Below, piece after piece: positions 24,838 through 33,981 of a stretch of DNA of 64,000 nt. Made by a program: the position numbers and the translations under genes. The notes below the pieces were generated by a model that made no database searches, was not told where the DNA came from, and saw only the letters and a program-made list of their open reading frames with translations. The stretch's first letter is position 1, and each line of letters opens with the position of its first letter. This DNA comes from Pusillimonas caeni (lineage in GTDB: Bacteria; Pseudomonadota; Gammaproteobacteria; Burkholderiales; Burkholderiaceae_B). The stretch lies in the NCBI RefSeq assembly GCF_003545815.1, contig NZ_PDUW01000001.1:248001-312000 (forward strand), written 5' to 3'.

Positions 24838-25845
24838 TCAGCCCGCCTCGTCGTTCTCCTTATCCGCGGGTGCGGAGGCCGCTGCGCGTCTCAGCGGCGA
24901 AGGTTCCGCCGGGACACTTCGGGGCTCGTGCCCGTTGCCCGCCAGGCCGGCCAGCAGCGCTTTGGCTTCCAGCGCGCCCGAGGCGCCGTCGCCCGTGACG
25001 AGGACCGTCCGGCCGCCGTTGGCGGCGGCATCCCGCAGGGCTTCGAGCCGATTGATTTCCATCATGAAGGCCATGGCATCGTCGTCGGTGAGCGTGGTGT
25101 CTTCGCGGAACGCGGCAAGCGCCTTGGCGTTGCCCTCGGCAATGATGCTGCGGCTTTCAGCGATGCCGCGTGCCGTGATGGCCATGGCCGCCGCCGACGC
25201 CTCGGCGCTTTTCGTGCGCTTTATCTTCTCGGCCTCGCCGTCGTTCTGGGCCGCCTCTAGCCGCCGCTGCGAAGCCAGCACCTCATTGAAGGCGGTGACC
25301 ATTTCCGCAGTGGGTCTCGGATCGTCGATCAGCACCGCCCGGATTTCATAGCCGTAGTCGTTCATGGCGTCGTCGAGCGACTCGCGCACGGTGCGCGTGA
25401 ACTCGTCGCGATCGGTGTAAAGCTGATCGAAGGTCTTGGCAGCGGCCACCGCCCGCGCCTCGGTGGCCACATAGGATTCGATCTGCTCTTCGGGGTTGTG
25501 CAATTCATAGAACGCCGCCTTGATCTGGCTGGGCGTGACACGATATTGCAGGCTGATCGGCATGGTGACGAAGGCATTGTCCTTCGACTTGACTCCCAAT
25601 TGCAGGGCGATCTGCTTGGTCTGCAGCGAAAATGGCCGGCGGGCGATCTGCAAGGGCCAGGGCAGCTTGAGCGACAGCCCGGCCGAGCGGTATCCGCTAT
25701 AGCGCCCGAAAGTCTCGAGCACCCTGGCGTGCTGTTGCGGCGTAATGACAAAGACCGACTTCAGCCACAATACTGCCACGACTATCCAGAAGACATTCAG
25801 GGCGGTAGAAGTGAGAGATGCCAGGAAACCCAGAATACTTTCCAT
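24838..25845 (-). CDS. SPFH/band-7 membrane protein (stomatin/HflC-like)
   Basis: 335 residues from ATG 25845. An N-terminal membrane anchor (ALNVFWIVVAVLWL, about residues 15-28) is followed by a band-7 domain (VFVITPQQHARVLETFGRYSG, then LQYRV and ATEARAVAAAKTFDQLYTDRDEF) and an Ala/Glu-rich coiled-coil region (about 200-270). The tail is low-complexity (PAEPSPLRRAAASAPADK). Such proteins form ring-like membrane scaffolds and often steer proteases. There is no NfeD or FtsH gene beside it; two exported DUF3617-like proteins follow, which suggests an envelope role. Confidence 0.82.
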   Translation of the reverse strand: MESILGFLASLTSTALNVFWIVVAVLWLKSVFVITPQQHARVLETFGRYSGYRSAGLSLKLPWPLQIARRPFSLQTKQIALQLGVKSKDNAFVTMPISLQYRVTPSQIKAAFYELHNPEEQIESYVATEARAVAAAKTFDQLYTDRDEFTRTVRESLDDAMNDYGYEIRAVLIDDPRPTAEMVTAFNEVLASQRRLEAAQNDGEAEKIKRTKSAEASAAAMAITARGIAESRSIIAEGNAKALAAFREDTTLTDDDAMAFMMEINRLEALRDAAANGGRTVLVTGDGASGALEAKALLAGLAGNGHEPRSVPAEPSPLRRAAASAPADKENDEAG

Positions 25846-25940
25846 ATAAAACGCCACTCTTCTATAAGAGTCGAAACACAAGGACGCATTATATGGAGGG
25901 CAGCTTACCATTCGGTTTATATGTGTAACTTCGATTCAGC

Positions 25941-27605
25941 TTATGTTTCGCCGGCGTGGCTTGCGTTGCGAACAGCCGGTGCAGAACTGAAGCGAAACCC
26001 CTCGTACCCGCTTTGCGCGACCCGGGTGATTGTCTGGTAGTAGTTGCCCACGCCGCCCACGTAGGGCATGAACACCACCGGCTTGCCCGGAATGTTCGCT
26101 CCATGGAACCAGGAGTTCCGGGACTGCGCATACAGGGTCTTGCCGGCGGCTTCGGTGACATGCCGGGTCCAGTCTTCTTGAGCCTGCACCGTGGGTTCGA
26201 TCGACGACAGGCCATGCGCACGCATATGCTCGATGCATGCCACGGTCCATTCGATATGCTGCTCGATGGACGTCACCATATTGCTGAACACCGATGGGCT
26301 GCCGGGGCCGGTAATGACGAACATGTTCGGGAAGCCCGCCACGCACAAGCCGAGATATGTTTGCGGCCCCGCGGCCCATGCCTCGCGCAATGCCCTGCCC
26401 TTACGGCCGACGGGGTTTATCCGGTTCATCGCGCCCGTCATTGCGTCGAAGCCGGTGGCGAATATCAGCGCATCCACCTCGTACTCCGAGCCATCCTCCA
26501 AAAGTATTCCATCAGCGGTGATGCGCTCGATAGCTCTGTTCTTCACGTCCACCAGCGTCACGTTCCGCCGATTGAAGGTCTCGTAGTAGTTCGTGCCGGA
26601 GCACAAACGCTTCGTACCGATATACAGGTCGCGCGGGCACAGGGCTTCGGCGGTTTGCCGGTCTTGGACCGTGGCCCTGATTTTTTCGCGTACGAATTCC
26701 GCCGCGATTTCATTGACCTCCGGATCGGTCAGAATGTCCTTGAATGCGCGCATCATGTACAAGCCGCCCAGCCGCCAGCGATTCTCCAGCTCGGCAAGGC
26801 GCGCTTCGGCCGACATCTCTTTGCCGGACATGTGGTTGGTGACCTGGTTGTGGCCAAAGCCCGAGGCCCATGCGAACTTGCGGCGATCGGGATAGTGCTT
26901 TTTCCACTCTTGCTCCACCTCGGGCTTCATGGGATGGTTCTGGGCCGGCATCGTATAGTTCGCCGTCCGCTGGAAAACATATAAGTGTTCCGTCTGCTCG
27001 GCCACTATGGGAATCAATTGCGTAGCCGAGGACCCCGTGCCGATTACGCCAACCCACTTTCCGGCCAGGTCAACGCCCTGCTCCGGCCAGTCCCCGGTAT
27101 GGAACCATTCGCCCCTGTAGTCTTCCAGGCCCTTCATGGAAGGCACCTGGGCCACGGAAAGAACCCCGGTCGCCATGATTGCGTACTTGGCTGAAAAGAC
27201 CTCTCCGGTGTCTGTGAAAAGCATCCAGCGCTCCTGCGCCTCATCGAAACGCGCCCGGACGACCCATGTATTCAACTGGATGTCCCTGCGCAAGTCGAAA
27301 CGGTCCGCCACATGATTGATATAGCGCAGGATTTCGGGCTGGCCGGCATAGCGCTCCGACCACTTCCATTCTTGCTGCAGCTCGTCGGAGAAGGAGTACG
27401 AGTAATCCAGCGACTCGATGTCGCAACGAGCCCCGGGGTAGCGGTTGTGATACCAGGTGCCGCCCACGCCGCCGCCCGCTTCCAGAGCCCGTACGGATAC
27501 GCCCGCCTGCCTAAGCCTGTACACCGCGCAGACGCCGGCCAGGCCCGCCCCCACCACGATTGCGTCAAAACACCTCACAGCGACACCCTCAATTTCGTCC
27601 TGCAT
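25941..27605 (-). CDS. flavin-dependent Baeyer-Villiger monooxygenase 2
   Basis: 554 residues from ATG 27605, set by GGAGGAG about 8 bases upstream. It has GAGLAG (19-24), a fingerprint with Tyr in place of Phe at the first position (YRGEWFHTGDWP, 163-174) and GTGSSA. It aligns without gaps to the copy at 14022-15677 over the first 180 residues, 148 identical by my count (82 percent). Its promoter (TTGACA at 27712-27707, 17-base spacer, CATACT at 27689-27684) carries two operator-like palindromes. A Liv-type binding protein gene is divergent at 27820. Confidence 0.92.
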   Translation of the reverse strand: MQDEIEGVAVRCFDAIVVGAGLAGVCAVYRLRQAGVSVRALEAGGGVGGTWYHNRYPGARCDIESLDYSYSFSDELQQEWKWSERYAGQPEILRYINHVADRFDLRRDIQLNTWVVRARFDEAQERWMLFTDTGEVFSAKYAIMATGVLSVAQVPSMKGLEDYRGEWFHTGDWPEQGVDLAGKWVGVIGTGSSATQLIPIVAEQTEHLYVFQRTANYTMPAQNHPMKPEVEQEWKKHYPDRRKFAWASGFGHNQVTNHMSGKEMSAEARLAELENRWRLGGLYMMRAFKDILTDPEVNEIAAEFVREKIRATVQDRQTAEALCPRDLYIGTKRLCSGTNYYETFNRRNVTLVDVKNRAIERITADGILLEDGSEYEVDALIFATGFDAMTGAMNRINPVGRKGRALREAWAAGPQTYLGLCVAGFPNMFVITGPGSPSVFSNMVTSIEQHIEWTVACIEHMRAHGLSSIEPTVQAQEDWTRHVTEAAGKTLYAQSRNSWFHGANIPGKPVVFMPYVGGVGNYYQTITRVAQSGYEGFRFSSAPAVRNASHAGET

Positions 27606-27656
27606 TCTTCTGCTCCTCCGGCAATGTTCAGCATCCGTGGAAACCCTAGCCACGTT

Positions 27657-27720
27657 AGGTTGACTACACAACCTGTTGAAGCTAGTATGCAAAAAACGAA
27701 TTAGGTTGTCAACACAACCA
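27657..27720 (-). promoter_or_regulatory. strong promoter of monooxygenase 2 with two operator-like palindromes
   Basis: On the minus strand TTGACA (27712-27707) and CATACT (27689-27684) are 17 bases apart. Palindrome 1 (27657-27674) is AGGTTG, six bases, CAACCT; palindrome 2 (27703-27720) is AGGTTG, six bases, CAACCA. They match at 15 of 18 positions and start 46 bases apart. Copy 2 covers the -35 and copy 1 lies just past the expected transcription start, the layout of a repressor pair. The MarR protein at 29028-29531 is the nearest regulator on this side. Confidence 0.7.
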
Positions 27721-27819
27721 AATCATCGTGGACACTCTTGAGTGCGGTTCAGTTTGGACCGCATCAAGGCATAAAACAGCCGTCGAAAGTTTCGGCAACC
27801 ATTCCAAAGGAGAACATCA

Positions 27820-28992
27820 ATGAGACGACTCTTAATCAAATCGGCCGCTACGTGCCTGGTCGGCGGCCTGCTCACGGCCTTCAGCGCATGGGCGCATGCG
27901 CAGGACACCATCAAGGTCGGCGTGGTGGCGCCTATGTCCGGCACCTTCAGTCCGTACGGCCTGGGCTTTTATCATTCCATGCAGGCCTACATGGAAAACT
28001 ACGGAGACACCGTTGCCGGCAAGAAGGTCGAGATCATCGTGCGCGACAACAGCACGAACTCTCCCGATACGGCCAAGCGGCTCGCGCAAGAGTTGATTAC
28101 CCGCGACCATGTCGACTTCCTGACCGGCTTTGCCTTGTCATCCGACGCGTTTGCGGTGGCCACGCTTGCCACGCAGGCGAAGAAGCCGACGATACTCATG
28201 CTTTCCGCCGCCCTCGGGCTGACCGAAAAGTCGCCCTACCTTGCCAGGGTCTCGTACAGCAACTACCAGGCGTCCGCCATCATGGCAAAATGGGCGCATA
28301 AAAACGGCATCCGCAAAGCCTATACCGTCGTTTCCGACTATGCGCCGGGAATCGATTCTGAAAACGGCTTCAAAGAAGCTTTCGAGCAGCTTGGCGGAAC
28401 CATCGTCGGCAAGGCCCGCATCCCCCTGCACAACAACAACTACGCGCCCTATGTGCAGCACTTGAAGGACGCCAATGCCGAAGGCGTTTTCGTCTTCCTG
28501 CCCTCCGGCGAGCCCATGGTTTCGTTCATGAAGAACTATACCGAGCGCGGCCTGCCTGAAACCGGCATGAAGCTCATGACGTCTACAGACCTGGCCGAGG
28601 AATACATCAAGCCCCTGAGCGACACGGCGGTGCACCTGACGAATTCGATTCAGTACTACGACACGCTCGACAACGCCGAGAACAAGAAATACATAGCGGC
28701 CTATTCCAGGATCGCCGGCAAGCTGCCCGGTGCGATCGCGCTGGGCGGCTATGATGGAATGGCGTTGATCTATGCGGTCGCGAACAAACTCAACGGCGAG
28801 GTTTCCGACGGCGCGAAGGTCATGGAAACGATAAAGGGCATCACGATTGAAAGCCCCCGAGGCAGCCTCACCATCGACGCCGACACGCGGGACGCCGTAG
28901 CCAATATGTACATCGCCGCCGTCGAACAGGCGCCGGACCGGATGAAGCCCGTCGTCATCGACACATTTGAAAACGTGACTGACGCTCAGTAG
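27820..28992 (+). CDS. Liv-type ABC importer periplasmic binding protein (orphan)
   Basis: 390 residues with a signal peptide ending near AHAQD (residue 28) and a type I periplasmic binding domain (VGVVAPMSGTFSPYG, VDFLTGFALSSDAFAVATLA, KSPYLARVSYSNYQAS). AAAGGAG lies about 7 bases before the ATG. This family binds branched-chain amino acids but very often aromatic acids in soil bacteria. No permease or ATPase adjoins; it could use the Liv membrane parts at 32495-35809. It shares a control region with monooxygenase 2, so their substrates may be the same or related. Confidence 0.88.
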   Translation: MRRLLIKSAATCLVGGLLTAFSAWAHAQDTIKVGVVAPMSGTFSPYGLGFYHSMQAYMENYGDTVAGKKVEIIVRDNSTNSPDTAKRLAQELITRDHVDFLTGFALSSDAFAVATLATQAKKPTILMLSAALGLTEKSPYLARVSYSNYQASAIMAKWAHKNGIRKAYTVVSDYAPGIDSENGFKEAFEQLGGTIVGKARIPLHNNNYAPYVQHLKDANAEGVFVFLPSGEPMVSFMKNYTERGLPETGMKLMTSTDLAEEYIKPLSDTAVHLTNSIQYYDTLDNAENKKYIAAYSRIAGKLPGAIALGGYDGMALIYAVANKLNGEVSDGAKVMETIKGITIESPRGSLTIDADTRDAVANMYIAAVEQAPDRMKPVVIDTFENVTDAQ

Positions 28993-29027
28993 AATTCGGT
29001 TCAACTTGTCAGGCGCTTCATCAAACA

Positions 29028-29531
29028 ATGACTTCAGAGAAACCCATGCTAGATCTCGATCGCTATGTGCCGGCGGTACTCGTCTGGGCTTCCAACCAAG
29101 TCGCCAACAGCGCGTCCCGCCTATACCGGCAGGAATTTGGAATTGGAATCACCGACTGGAGGATACTGGTCTACATCGAGATCTATCCCTGGTCCACCGG
29201 CGCGGAAGCGAGCAACTTCATTGGCCTGGACAAGGGGGCCGTCAGCCGCAGCCTGGCTCACTTGACTGAACGCGGCTTGTTGAAGTCGAAGTCAGACGGG
29301 CTGCGCAAGATCAAGTACTCGACGACCGCCGCGGGCAAGAAGCTCTATCAGCGCATGCTGAAAACCGCTCTTGCCCGCGAAGAGGCGCTATTGACGGGCT
29401 TCTCGGCGGAAGAACGCGAACAGCTGCTGCAGTTCCTACATCGGCTGCTCGACAACCTTCCGGCGATAGGCGCCACCAACGTGCACGGGAGCAGTGCAAA
29501 AAGTCTTCAGAAGCGTAATCAGGAGCCGTAA
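29028..29531 (+). CDS. MarR-family transcriptional regulator
   Basis: 167 residues. The winged helix-turn-helix is visible: LYRQEFGIGITDWRILVY, then ASNFIGLDKGAVSRSLAHL (about 60-90) and a wing with KIKYSTTAAGKKLYQ. MarR dimers bind 16-20-base palindromes and release on binding phenolic ligands. It follows the binding protein gene by 35 bases, so the two may be cotranscribed. It is the prime candidate for the palindromes at 27657-27720, an inference from position and site type. Confidence 0.87.
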   Translation: MTSEKPMLDLDRYVPAVLVWASNQVANSASRLYRQEFGIGITDWRILVYIEIYPWSTGAEASNFIGLDKGAVSRSLAHLTERGLLKSKSDGLRKIKYSTTAAGKKLYQRMLKTALAREEALLTGFSAEEREQLLQFLHRLLDNLPAIGATNVHGSSAKSLQKRNQEP

Positions 29532-29613
29532 GCGCCGTCGCAAATCGATTGCAGGCCATCAGCGCTTTCAGTAAAGTGGCGGGACTCATGAAACTCACAA
29601 TGGACCGCACACT

Positions 29614-31635
29614 ATGACGCAACCCCAGTGGATGATATTGGCCATTCTGGTCGCAACCCTGGGATTGTTTCTCTATGGCCGTTGGCGCCACGATATCGTG
29701 GCCGCCGCGGCGCTGCTCGCCAGTGTGCTGGTCGGGCTGGTGCCGGCCCAGGACGCCTTCTTGGGGTTCTCGCATCCGGCGGTGGTGACGGTGGCCTGCG
29801 TGCTGATCCTCAGCGGCGCCCTGTTGCACACCGGCGTGGTGGACATGCTGGCGCAGCGCGTTCTGCCCACCGACACCGGACCCACCGTGGCCATTCTGGC
29901 CTTGGTCACCCTGGCGGCCGTCTTGTCCAGCTTCATGAACAATGTGGGTGCGCTGGCATTGCTCATGCCTATCGCCATGCAGATAGCGCAGCGGCAGAAC
30001 ATAGCGCCCGGCAAGGTGCTCATGCCCTTGTCGTTCGGCACGATAATGGGCGGCATGACCACGCTCATCGGCACGCCGTCCAATCTGATCGTATCCAGCT
30101 TCCGAACCCAGGACGGCGCGAACGGATTTCAGATGTTCGACTTTACCCCGGTGGGCGTGACCGTGGCCGTCGGCGGCATACTTTTCATCGGCCTGGTCGG
30201 CTGGCGCATCGTTCCCGCGCGCGAGCGCGCCGGCGCCGACTCTTTCGATACCGGCGCCTATCTGACCGAAGCGCGTGTGGCCCCCAATTCGAAAGCCATC
30301 GGCATGAACCTGCACGAAGCCGAGGCCGCCCTGGACGACGCCGATGCCCAGATCATCAGTCTGGTGCGCAACGAGGTGCGCGTATCGCCTCATGCCGCCG
30401 GACCGCTGCGGGAAGGCGACGTGGTACTGATCGAAGCCGATCCGGGGGCGCTGGCCAACGCCCTGGACAGCCTCGGACTGGTGTTCGGCGAGGGGAAAAG
30501 CAAGGAAGAAGAAGAAAACGAGGAACAGGAAGCACAGGACGATCACTCCGAACAATCCGGCGAACCAGCACAGCCGGAGCACCCAATGGAGGCTTCGTCG
30601 GCCGACCTGGCTGCCCGGAACACGCTCAGCGATGCACCGCGCAACCGGCTTGAACTTCGCTCGAACGAAAGCGCGGCAGGCGGCAGCCTTGGCGGCGACA
30701 ACGGCAAGGGCGAAGCCGGAGATGAAGCGAAAGACGAAGAAGAACAGGACAAGAAGATCGAACGCTCGGCCAAGCTGGACGACACCGAGCTCATGGAGCT
30801 GGTGATCTTGCCGGGCTCGGTCCTGCTGGGGCGCAGCGCCAGCGACATCGACCTGCGCAAACGCTACGGAATCAATCTTCTGGCCATCTCGCGCCAGGGC
30901 TCGCGCATACGCAGCCGCGTCCGGCATACCGCCCTGCGCGACGGCGACGTGCTGCTCATGCAGGGCGTCAGCGACCTGGTGTCGGAATTCGCCTCGGACA
31001 CGGGATGCGCGCCTCTGGCGACCCGCGCCTTGCGCTCGCCCGACCGCCGGAAGATGTTCACTGCCGCCGGCATCATGGTGCTGGCCGTGGGCCTGGCCGC
31101 CGTCGGCCTGCTGCCGGCGGCCATCAGCTTCCTTTTGGGTGTGCTGCTGCTGATGGTATTGCGGGTGCTGCCGCTGCGCAAAATGTACGAGTCCGTGGAT
31201 TGGCCGGTCATCGTGCTGCTGGGCGCGCTGCTTCCCGTGGCCCAGGCCACCGAAGACACCGGCCTGGCGGAATTGATCGCGGTATTTCTGCTCGACAATG
31301 TCGCCCAGGGCAGCCCGGTTCTGACCCTGGCGGTGGTATTGGTGGTGACCATGACTTTGTCCGACGTCATCAACAATGCGGCCACGGCGGCCATCATGTG
31401 CCCCATCGCCATCGGCGCGGCCAACCAGCTGGGCGTCAGCGCCGACCCCTACCTGATGGCGGTGGCCATCGGCGCCTCCGCCGCCTTCCTGACGCCCATC
31501 GGCCATCAGAACAACACCCTCATCCTGGGCCCCGGCGGTTTCCGCTTCGGCGACTACTGGCGCATGGGGCTGCCGCTGGAAATCGCCTTGGGCATTGTCG
31601 CGATCCCGATGCTGTTGCTGGTGTGGCCGCTGTAA
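29614..31635 (+). CDS. SLC13/DASS-type transporter with RCK_C domains and an acidic insert
   Basis: 673 residues. Two membrane halves carry the paired re-entrant motifs: SSFMNNVGALALLMPIA (105-121) with LIGTPSNLIV (151-160), and later SDVINNAATAAIMCPIA with TPIGHQNNTLILG. Between them lie two TrkA-C/RCK_C-like regions (about 215-290 and 390-460). They are split by a 98-residue low-complexity, acidic, Lys/Glu/Asp/Ser-rich insert (293-390) that is not a usual part of the family. Transport of an anion (dicarboxylate, sulfate or similar) is likely. It is convergent with the TetR gene, 2 bases apart. Confidence 0.85.
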   Translation: MTQPQWMILAILVATLGLFLYGRWRHDIVAAAALLASVLVGLVPAQDAFLGFSHPAVVTVACVLILSGALLHTGVVDMLAQRVLPTDTGPTVAILALVTLAAVLSSFMNNVGALALLMPIAMQIAQRQNIAPGKVLMPLSFGTIMGGMTTLIGTPSNLIVSSFRTQDGANGFQMFDFTPVGVTVAVGGILFIGLVGWRIVPARERAGADSFDTGAYLTEARVAPNSKAIGMNLHEAEAALDDADAQIISLVRNEVRVSPHAAGPLREGDVVLIEADPGALANALDSLGLVFGEGKSKEEEENEEQEAQDDHSEQSGEPAQPEHPMEASSADLAARNTLSDAPRNRLELRSNESAAGGSLGGDNGKGEAGDEAKDEEEQDKKIERSAKLDDTELMELVILPGSVLLGRSASDIDLRKRYGINLLAISRQGSRIRSRVRHTALRDGDVLLMQGVSDLVSEFASDTGCAPLATRALRSPDRRKMFTAAGIMVLAVGLAAVGLLPAAISFLLGVLLLMVLRVLPLRKMYESVDWPVIVLLGALLPVAQATEDTGLAELIAVFLLDNVAQGSPVLTLAVVLVVTMTLSDVINNAATAAIMCPIAIGAANQLGVSADPYLMAVAIGASAAFLTPIGHQNNTLILGPGGFRFGDYWRMGLPLEIALGIVAIPMLLLVWPL

Positions 31636-31637
31636 GC

Positions 31638-32336
31638 CTAGGTCGCCACCCCCGGCGCCATCAGGCCGCCCGTCACGAATGCGGTGATCTGTTCGAAGAT
31701 TTCTTCTGTATTGTTCGGGTCGCAAACCTGCGGAGCCAGCTCTTCGAGACGGTGCGTGTCGGAGAATGCGTACATGTAGCTGCCGATCATCAGCGCCATG
31801 CGCCAATTGACTTCCTTGGGGGTCAGATGAGGACAGACCTGGGCAAGCGCCCTGACGAAAGCGCGCGTCGACGCGTCATAAGCCTGGTTTCGCAGCTTGT
31901 ACGAGATGTCGGCGGGCTCGGTATGCAGGCGCGCCTGCAGGCGTAGAAAGCGGCGTCCGCCTTCGGTCTCGCGCAGGGCGATGGTAGGCGCCAGAAAAGC
32001 GTGCACGATGTCCTGCGCCGTAGCCGGGTCCGGTCCGCTCTGGAGTTCATCCAATCGGCGCATGCGGCTTTCGGCGATGACGTGCGCGCGACGAAGGAAG
32101 ACGGCCTCGTAAAGGCCATACTTGGAGCCGAAATAATAGTTGATCAGCGCCTGGGTCACGGCGGCCCGCTGTGCCACCATTTTCAATGTGGCGCCGTGAT
32201 AGCCCGTTTCCGAAAAGACTTCTTCCGCCGCGTCGAGTATGCGCTCCGATTTATTGTCCCCCGTCCCTTCGGGCCGACCCGGGCGGTCGCGCTTGATCCA
32301 GCCCTTGTCCACCAGGGGCGCCTTGTCCTTCGCCAT
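31638..32336 (-). CDS. TetR-family transcriptional regulator (Liv region)
   Basis: 232 residues. The N-terminal helix-turn-helix is clear: ERILDAAEEVFSETGYHGATLKMVAQRAAVTQALINYYFGSKYGLYEAVF (about 30-80). A 25-residue Lys/Arg-rich stretch precedes it, and the C-terminal helical domain is ligand-binding. It lies after the Liv ABC operon on the same strand (158 bases from livF), so it may regulate that operon. A likely own promoter lies in 32337-32494, with an imperfect TTAAC/GTAA repeat near 32366. Confidence 0.85.
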   Translation of the reverse strand: MAKDKAPLVDKGWIKRDRPGRPEGTGDNKSERILDAAEEVFSETGYHGATLKMVAQRAAVTQALINYYFGSKYGLYEAVFLRRAHVIAESRMRRLDELQSGPDPATAQDIVHAFLAPTIALRETEGGRRFLRLQARLHTEPADISYKLRNQAYDASTRAFVRALAQVCPHLTPKEVNWRMALMIGSYMYAFSDTHRLEELAPQVCDPNNTEEIFEQITAFVTGGLMAPGVAT

Positions 32337-32494
32337 ATCCCTTTCCGTATAAGCCGAGACGCTATATTAACAATCGTAACTCGTCATATCCGCGGCGATG
32401 GTTGAAACCGCTGCTTGGCGCGCCAAGAGCGGAATGGGGGTTCTTACCGGCATTTTCGGCATAGCGCCGCAGCGCCGTGTCGACGGCGCCTTGG

Positions 32495-33226
32495 TCAGCC
32501 GCCGAGATAGGCGCTGAGCAGCTCGGGGTCGTCTTTCAGGGCCGAGCACTCTTTCTCGGCGATGACTCGTCCGGTTTCCAGCACATAGGCTCGCGAGGCC
32601 ACGCTCAGGGCCTGGTGGACGTTCTGCTCCACCACCAGTATCGACACACCGTGAGCGTTGATCTCTCGAATCACGTCGAATACTTCGGCGGCCATTCTGG
32701 GACTGAGCCCGAGGCTGGGTTCGTCCAGAATCAAGAGCTGAGGCTCGGACATCAGCGCACGCGCGATGGCCAGCATCTGCTGCTCGCCCCCGCTGAGCGT
32801 GCCGGCCAGTTGCCGCGCGCGTTCGCGCAAACGCGGGAAGCGGTGAAAAGCGATGTCCTTGCGGCGCTTGAGCTCTGATTTGGAATTGAGCAGATAGCCG
32901 CCCAGCTCGACGTTTTCTTCGACCGTCATCTCGGGCCAGACATGGCGCTCTTCGGGGCAATGCGAAATGCCCAGGCGCAGAATCGCCTCGGGCGGCTTGC
33001 CGACGATGCTCTCGCCCTTCCAGCGGATGTCTCCGGAGCTGGCTTTTATCAGGCCCGAAATGGTGCGCAGGGTGGTGGATTTACCCGCGCCGTTGGCGCC
33101 GAGCAGGGCCACGACCTCTTTGTGGCCCACCGAGAGACTGACGCCATGCAGCGCCACCAGGTTGCCGTAGCCCGCCACGACATCGCGCAACTCGAGCAGG
33201 GTTCCGGATTCAAGCTCTTTATTCAT
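32495..33226 (-). CDS. livF: Liv-type ABC importer ATPase (LivF)
   Basis: 243 residues from ATG 33226, which overlaps the livG stop as ATGA. Walker A GANGAGKS (43-50), signature LSGGEQQ, Walker B LLILDEPS and a switch His are all present, as usual for LivF-type ATPases. It pairs with LivG to drive uptake through LivH and LivM. An open frame running further upstream lies inside livG and is not used. Confidence 0.9.
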   Translation of the reverse strand: MNKELESGTLLELRDVVAGYGNLVALHGVSLSVGHKEVVALLGANGAGKSTTLRTISGLIKASSGDIRWKGESIVGKPPEAILRLGISHCPEERHVWPEMTVEENVELGGYLLNSKSELKRRKDIAFHRFPRLRERARQLAGTLSGGEQQMLAIARALMSEPQLLILDEPSLGLSPRMAAEVFDVIREINAHGVSILVVEQNVHQALSVASRAYVLETGRVIAEKECSALKDDPELLSAYLGG

Positions 33227-33981
33227 GCCGCTTTTCCCATATAAGCCTCGAGCACCTCTTCGTTGGCCTGAATCTGGGCGGGTGTGCCCGACGCCAGCTT
33301 CTTGCCGAAGTTCATGACCACGACATGGTCGGACACCTGCATGACCAGATGCATGTTGTGCTCGACCAGCAGCAAGGACTCCACCCACTCGCCCGGCAGC
33401 CTGCGCAGCAGCCCGCCGAGCTCTTCGGCTTCGCGCGTATTCAGGCCGGCCGCCGGCTCGTCGAGCATCAACAGGCGCGGCTTGGCGCCCAGGGCGACGG
33501 CCACCTCCAATAATCGGAGCTCTCCGCAGGACAGCGAGCCGGCCCCGACGTCCTTGCGCTTTCCAAGCCCCACCAGATCGAGAAGGGTGCTGGCCGATTC
33601 GTCGATCTCGGCCTGGACCCGGCGACTGCCCGGCTCGCGCCAGAAGGTGCGCCACAAAGGCGTGCGATCGCGCAGGTAGTGGGCGTGAACGACGTTCTCG
33701 AACGCGCTCATGCCCCGCAGCACATTGGTTTTCTGGAACGTGCGGATGACCCCGCGCTGCGCCATGTCGTACGGCTTGGACGCCGTCACATCCGCCCCGT
33801 CCCACAGCACATGGCCGCGGCTGGGCTGATAGAAGCCGGTGATCAGGTTGAAGCACGTCGTCTTGCCCGCCCCGTTCGGACCGATCAGGCTGACGATCCG
33901 GCCGGTCGGCACGGTGAAATCAATGTTCTGCACGGCATGGATGCCGCCGAACGATTTGCTCAGATCCTTTACCTCAAGCAT
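33223..33981 (-). CDS. livG: Liv-type ABC importer ATPase (LivG)
   Basis: 252 residues from ATG 33981. Walker A GPNGAGKT (34-41), a signature with Cys in it (LSCGE) and Walker B LLMLDEPAAGL are present. It overlaps the livM stop by 8 bases and the livF start by 4, so the ABC genes are tightly coupled. The energising partner of LivF. Confidence 0.9.
   Translation of the reverse strand: MLEVKDLSKSFGGIHAVQNIDFTVPTGRIVSLIGPNGAGKTTCFNLITGFYQPSRGHVLWDGADVTASKPYDMAQRGVIRTFQKTNVLRGMSAFENVVHAHYLRDRTPLWRTFWREPGSRRVQAEIDESASTLLDLVGLGKRKDVGAGSLSCGELRLLEVAVALGAKPRLLMLDEPAAGLNTREAEELGGLLRRLPGEWVESLLLVEHNMHLVMQVSDHVVVMNFGKKLASGTPAQIQANEEVLEAYMGKAA

Noticed and set aside
29311-31806. 831-codon open frame on the minus strand, antisense to the SLC13 transporter
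   Set aside because: Rich in Gln, His, Arg and Gly with no family pattern; it is the high-GC shadow of the real gene, whose two membrane halves and motifs are clear.
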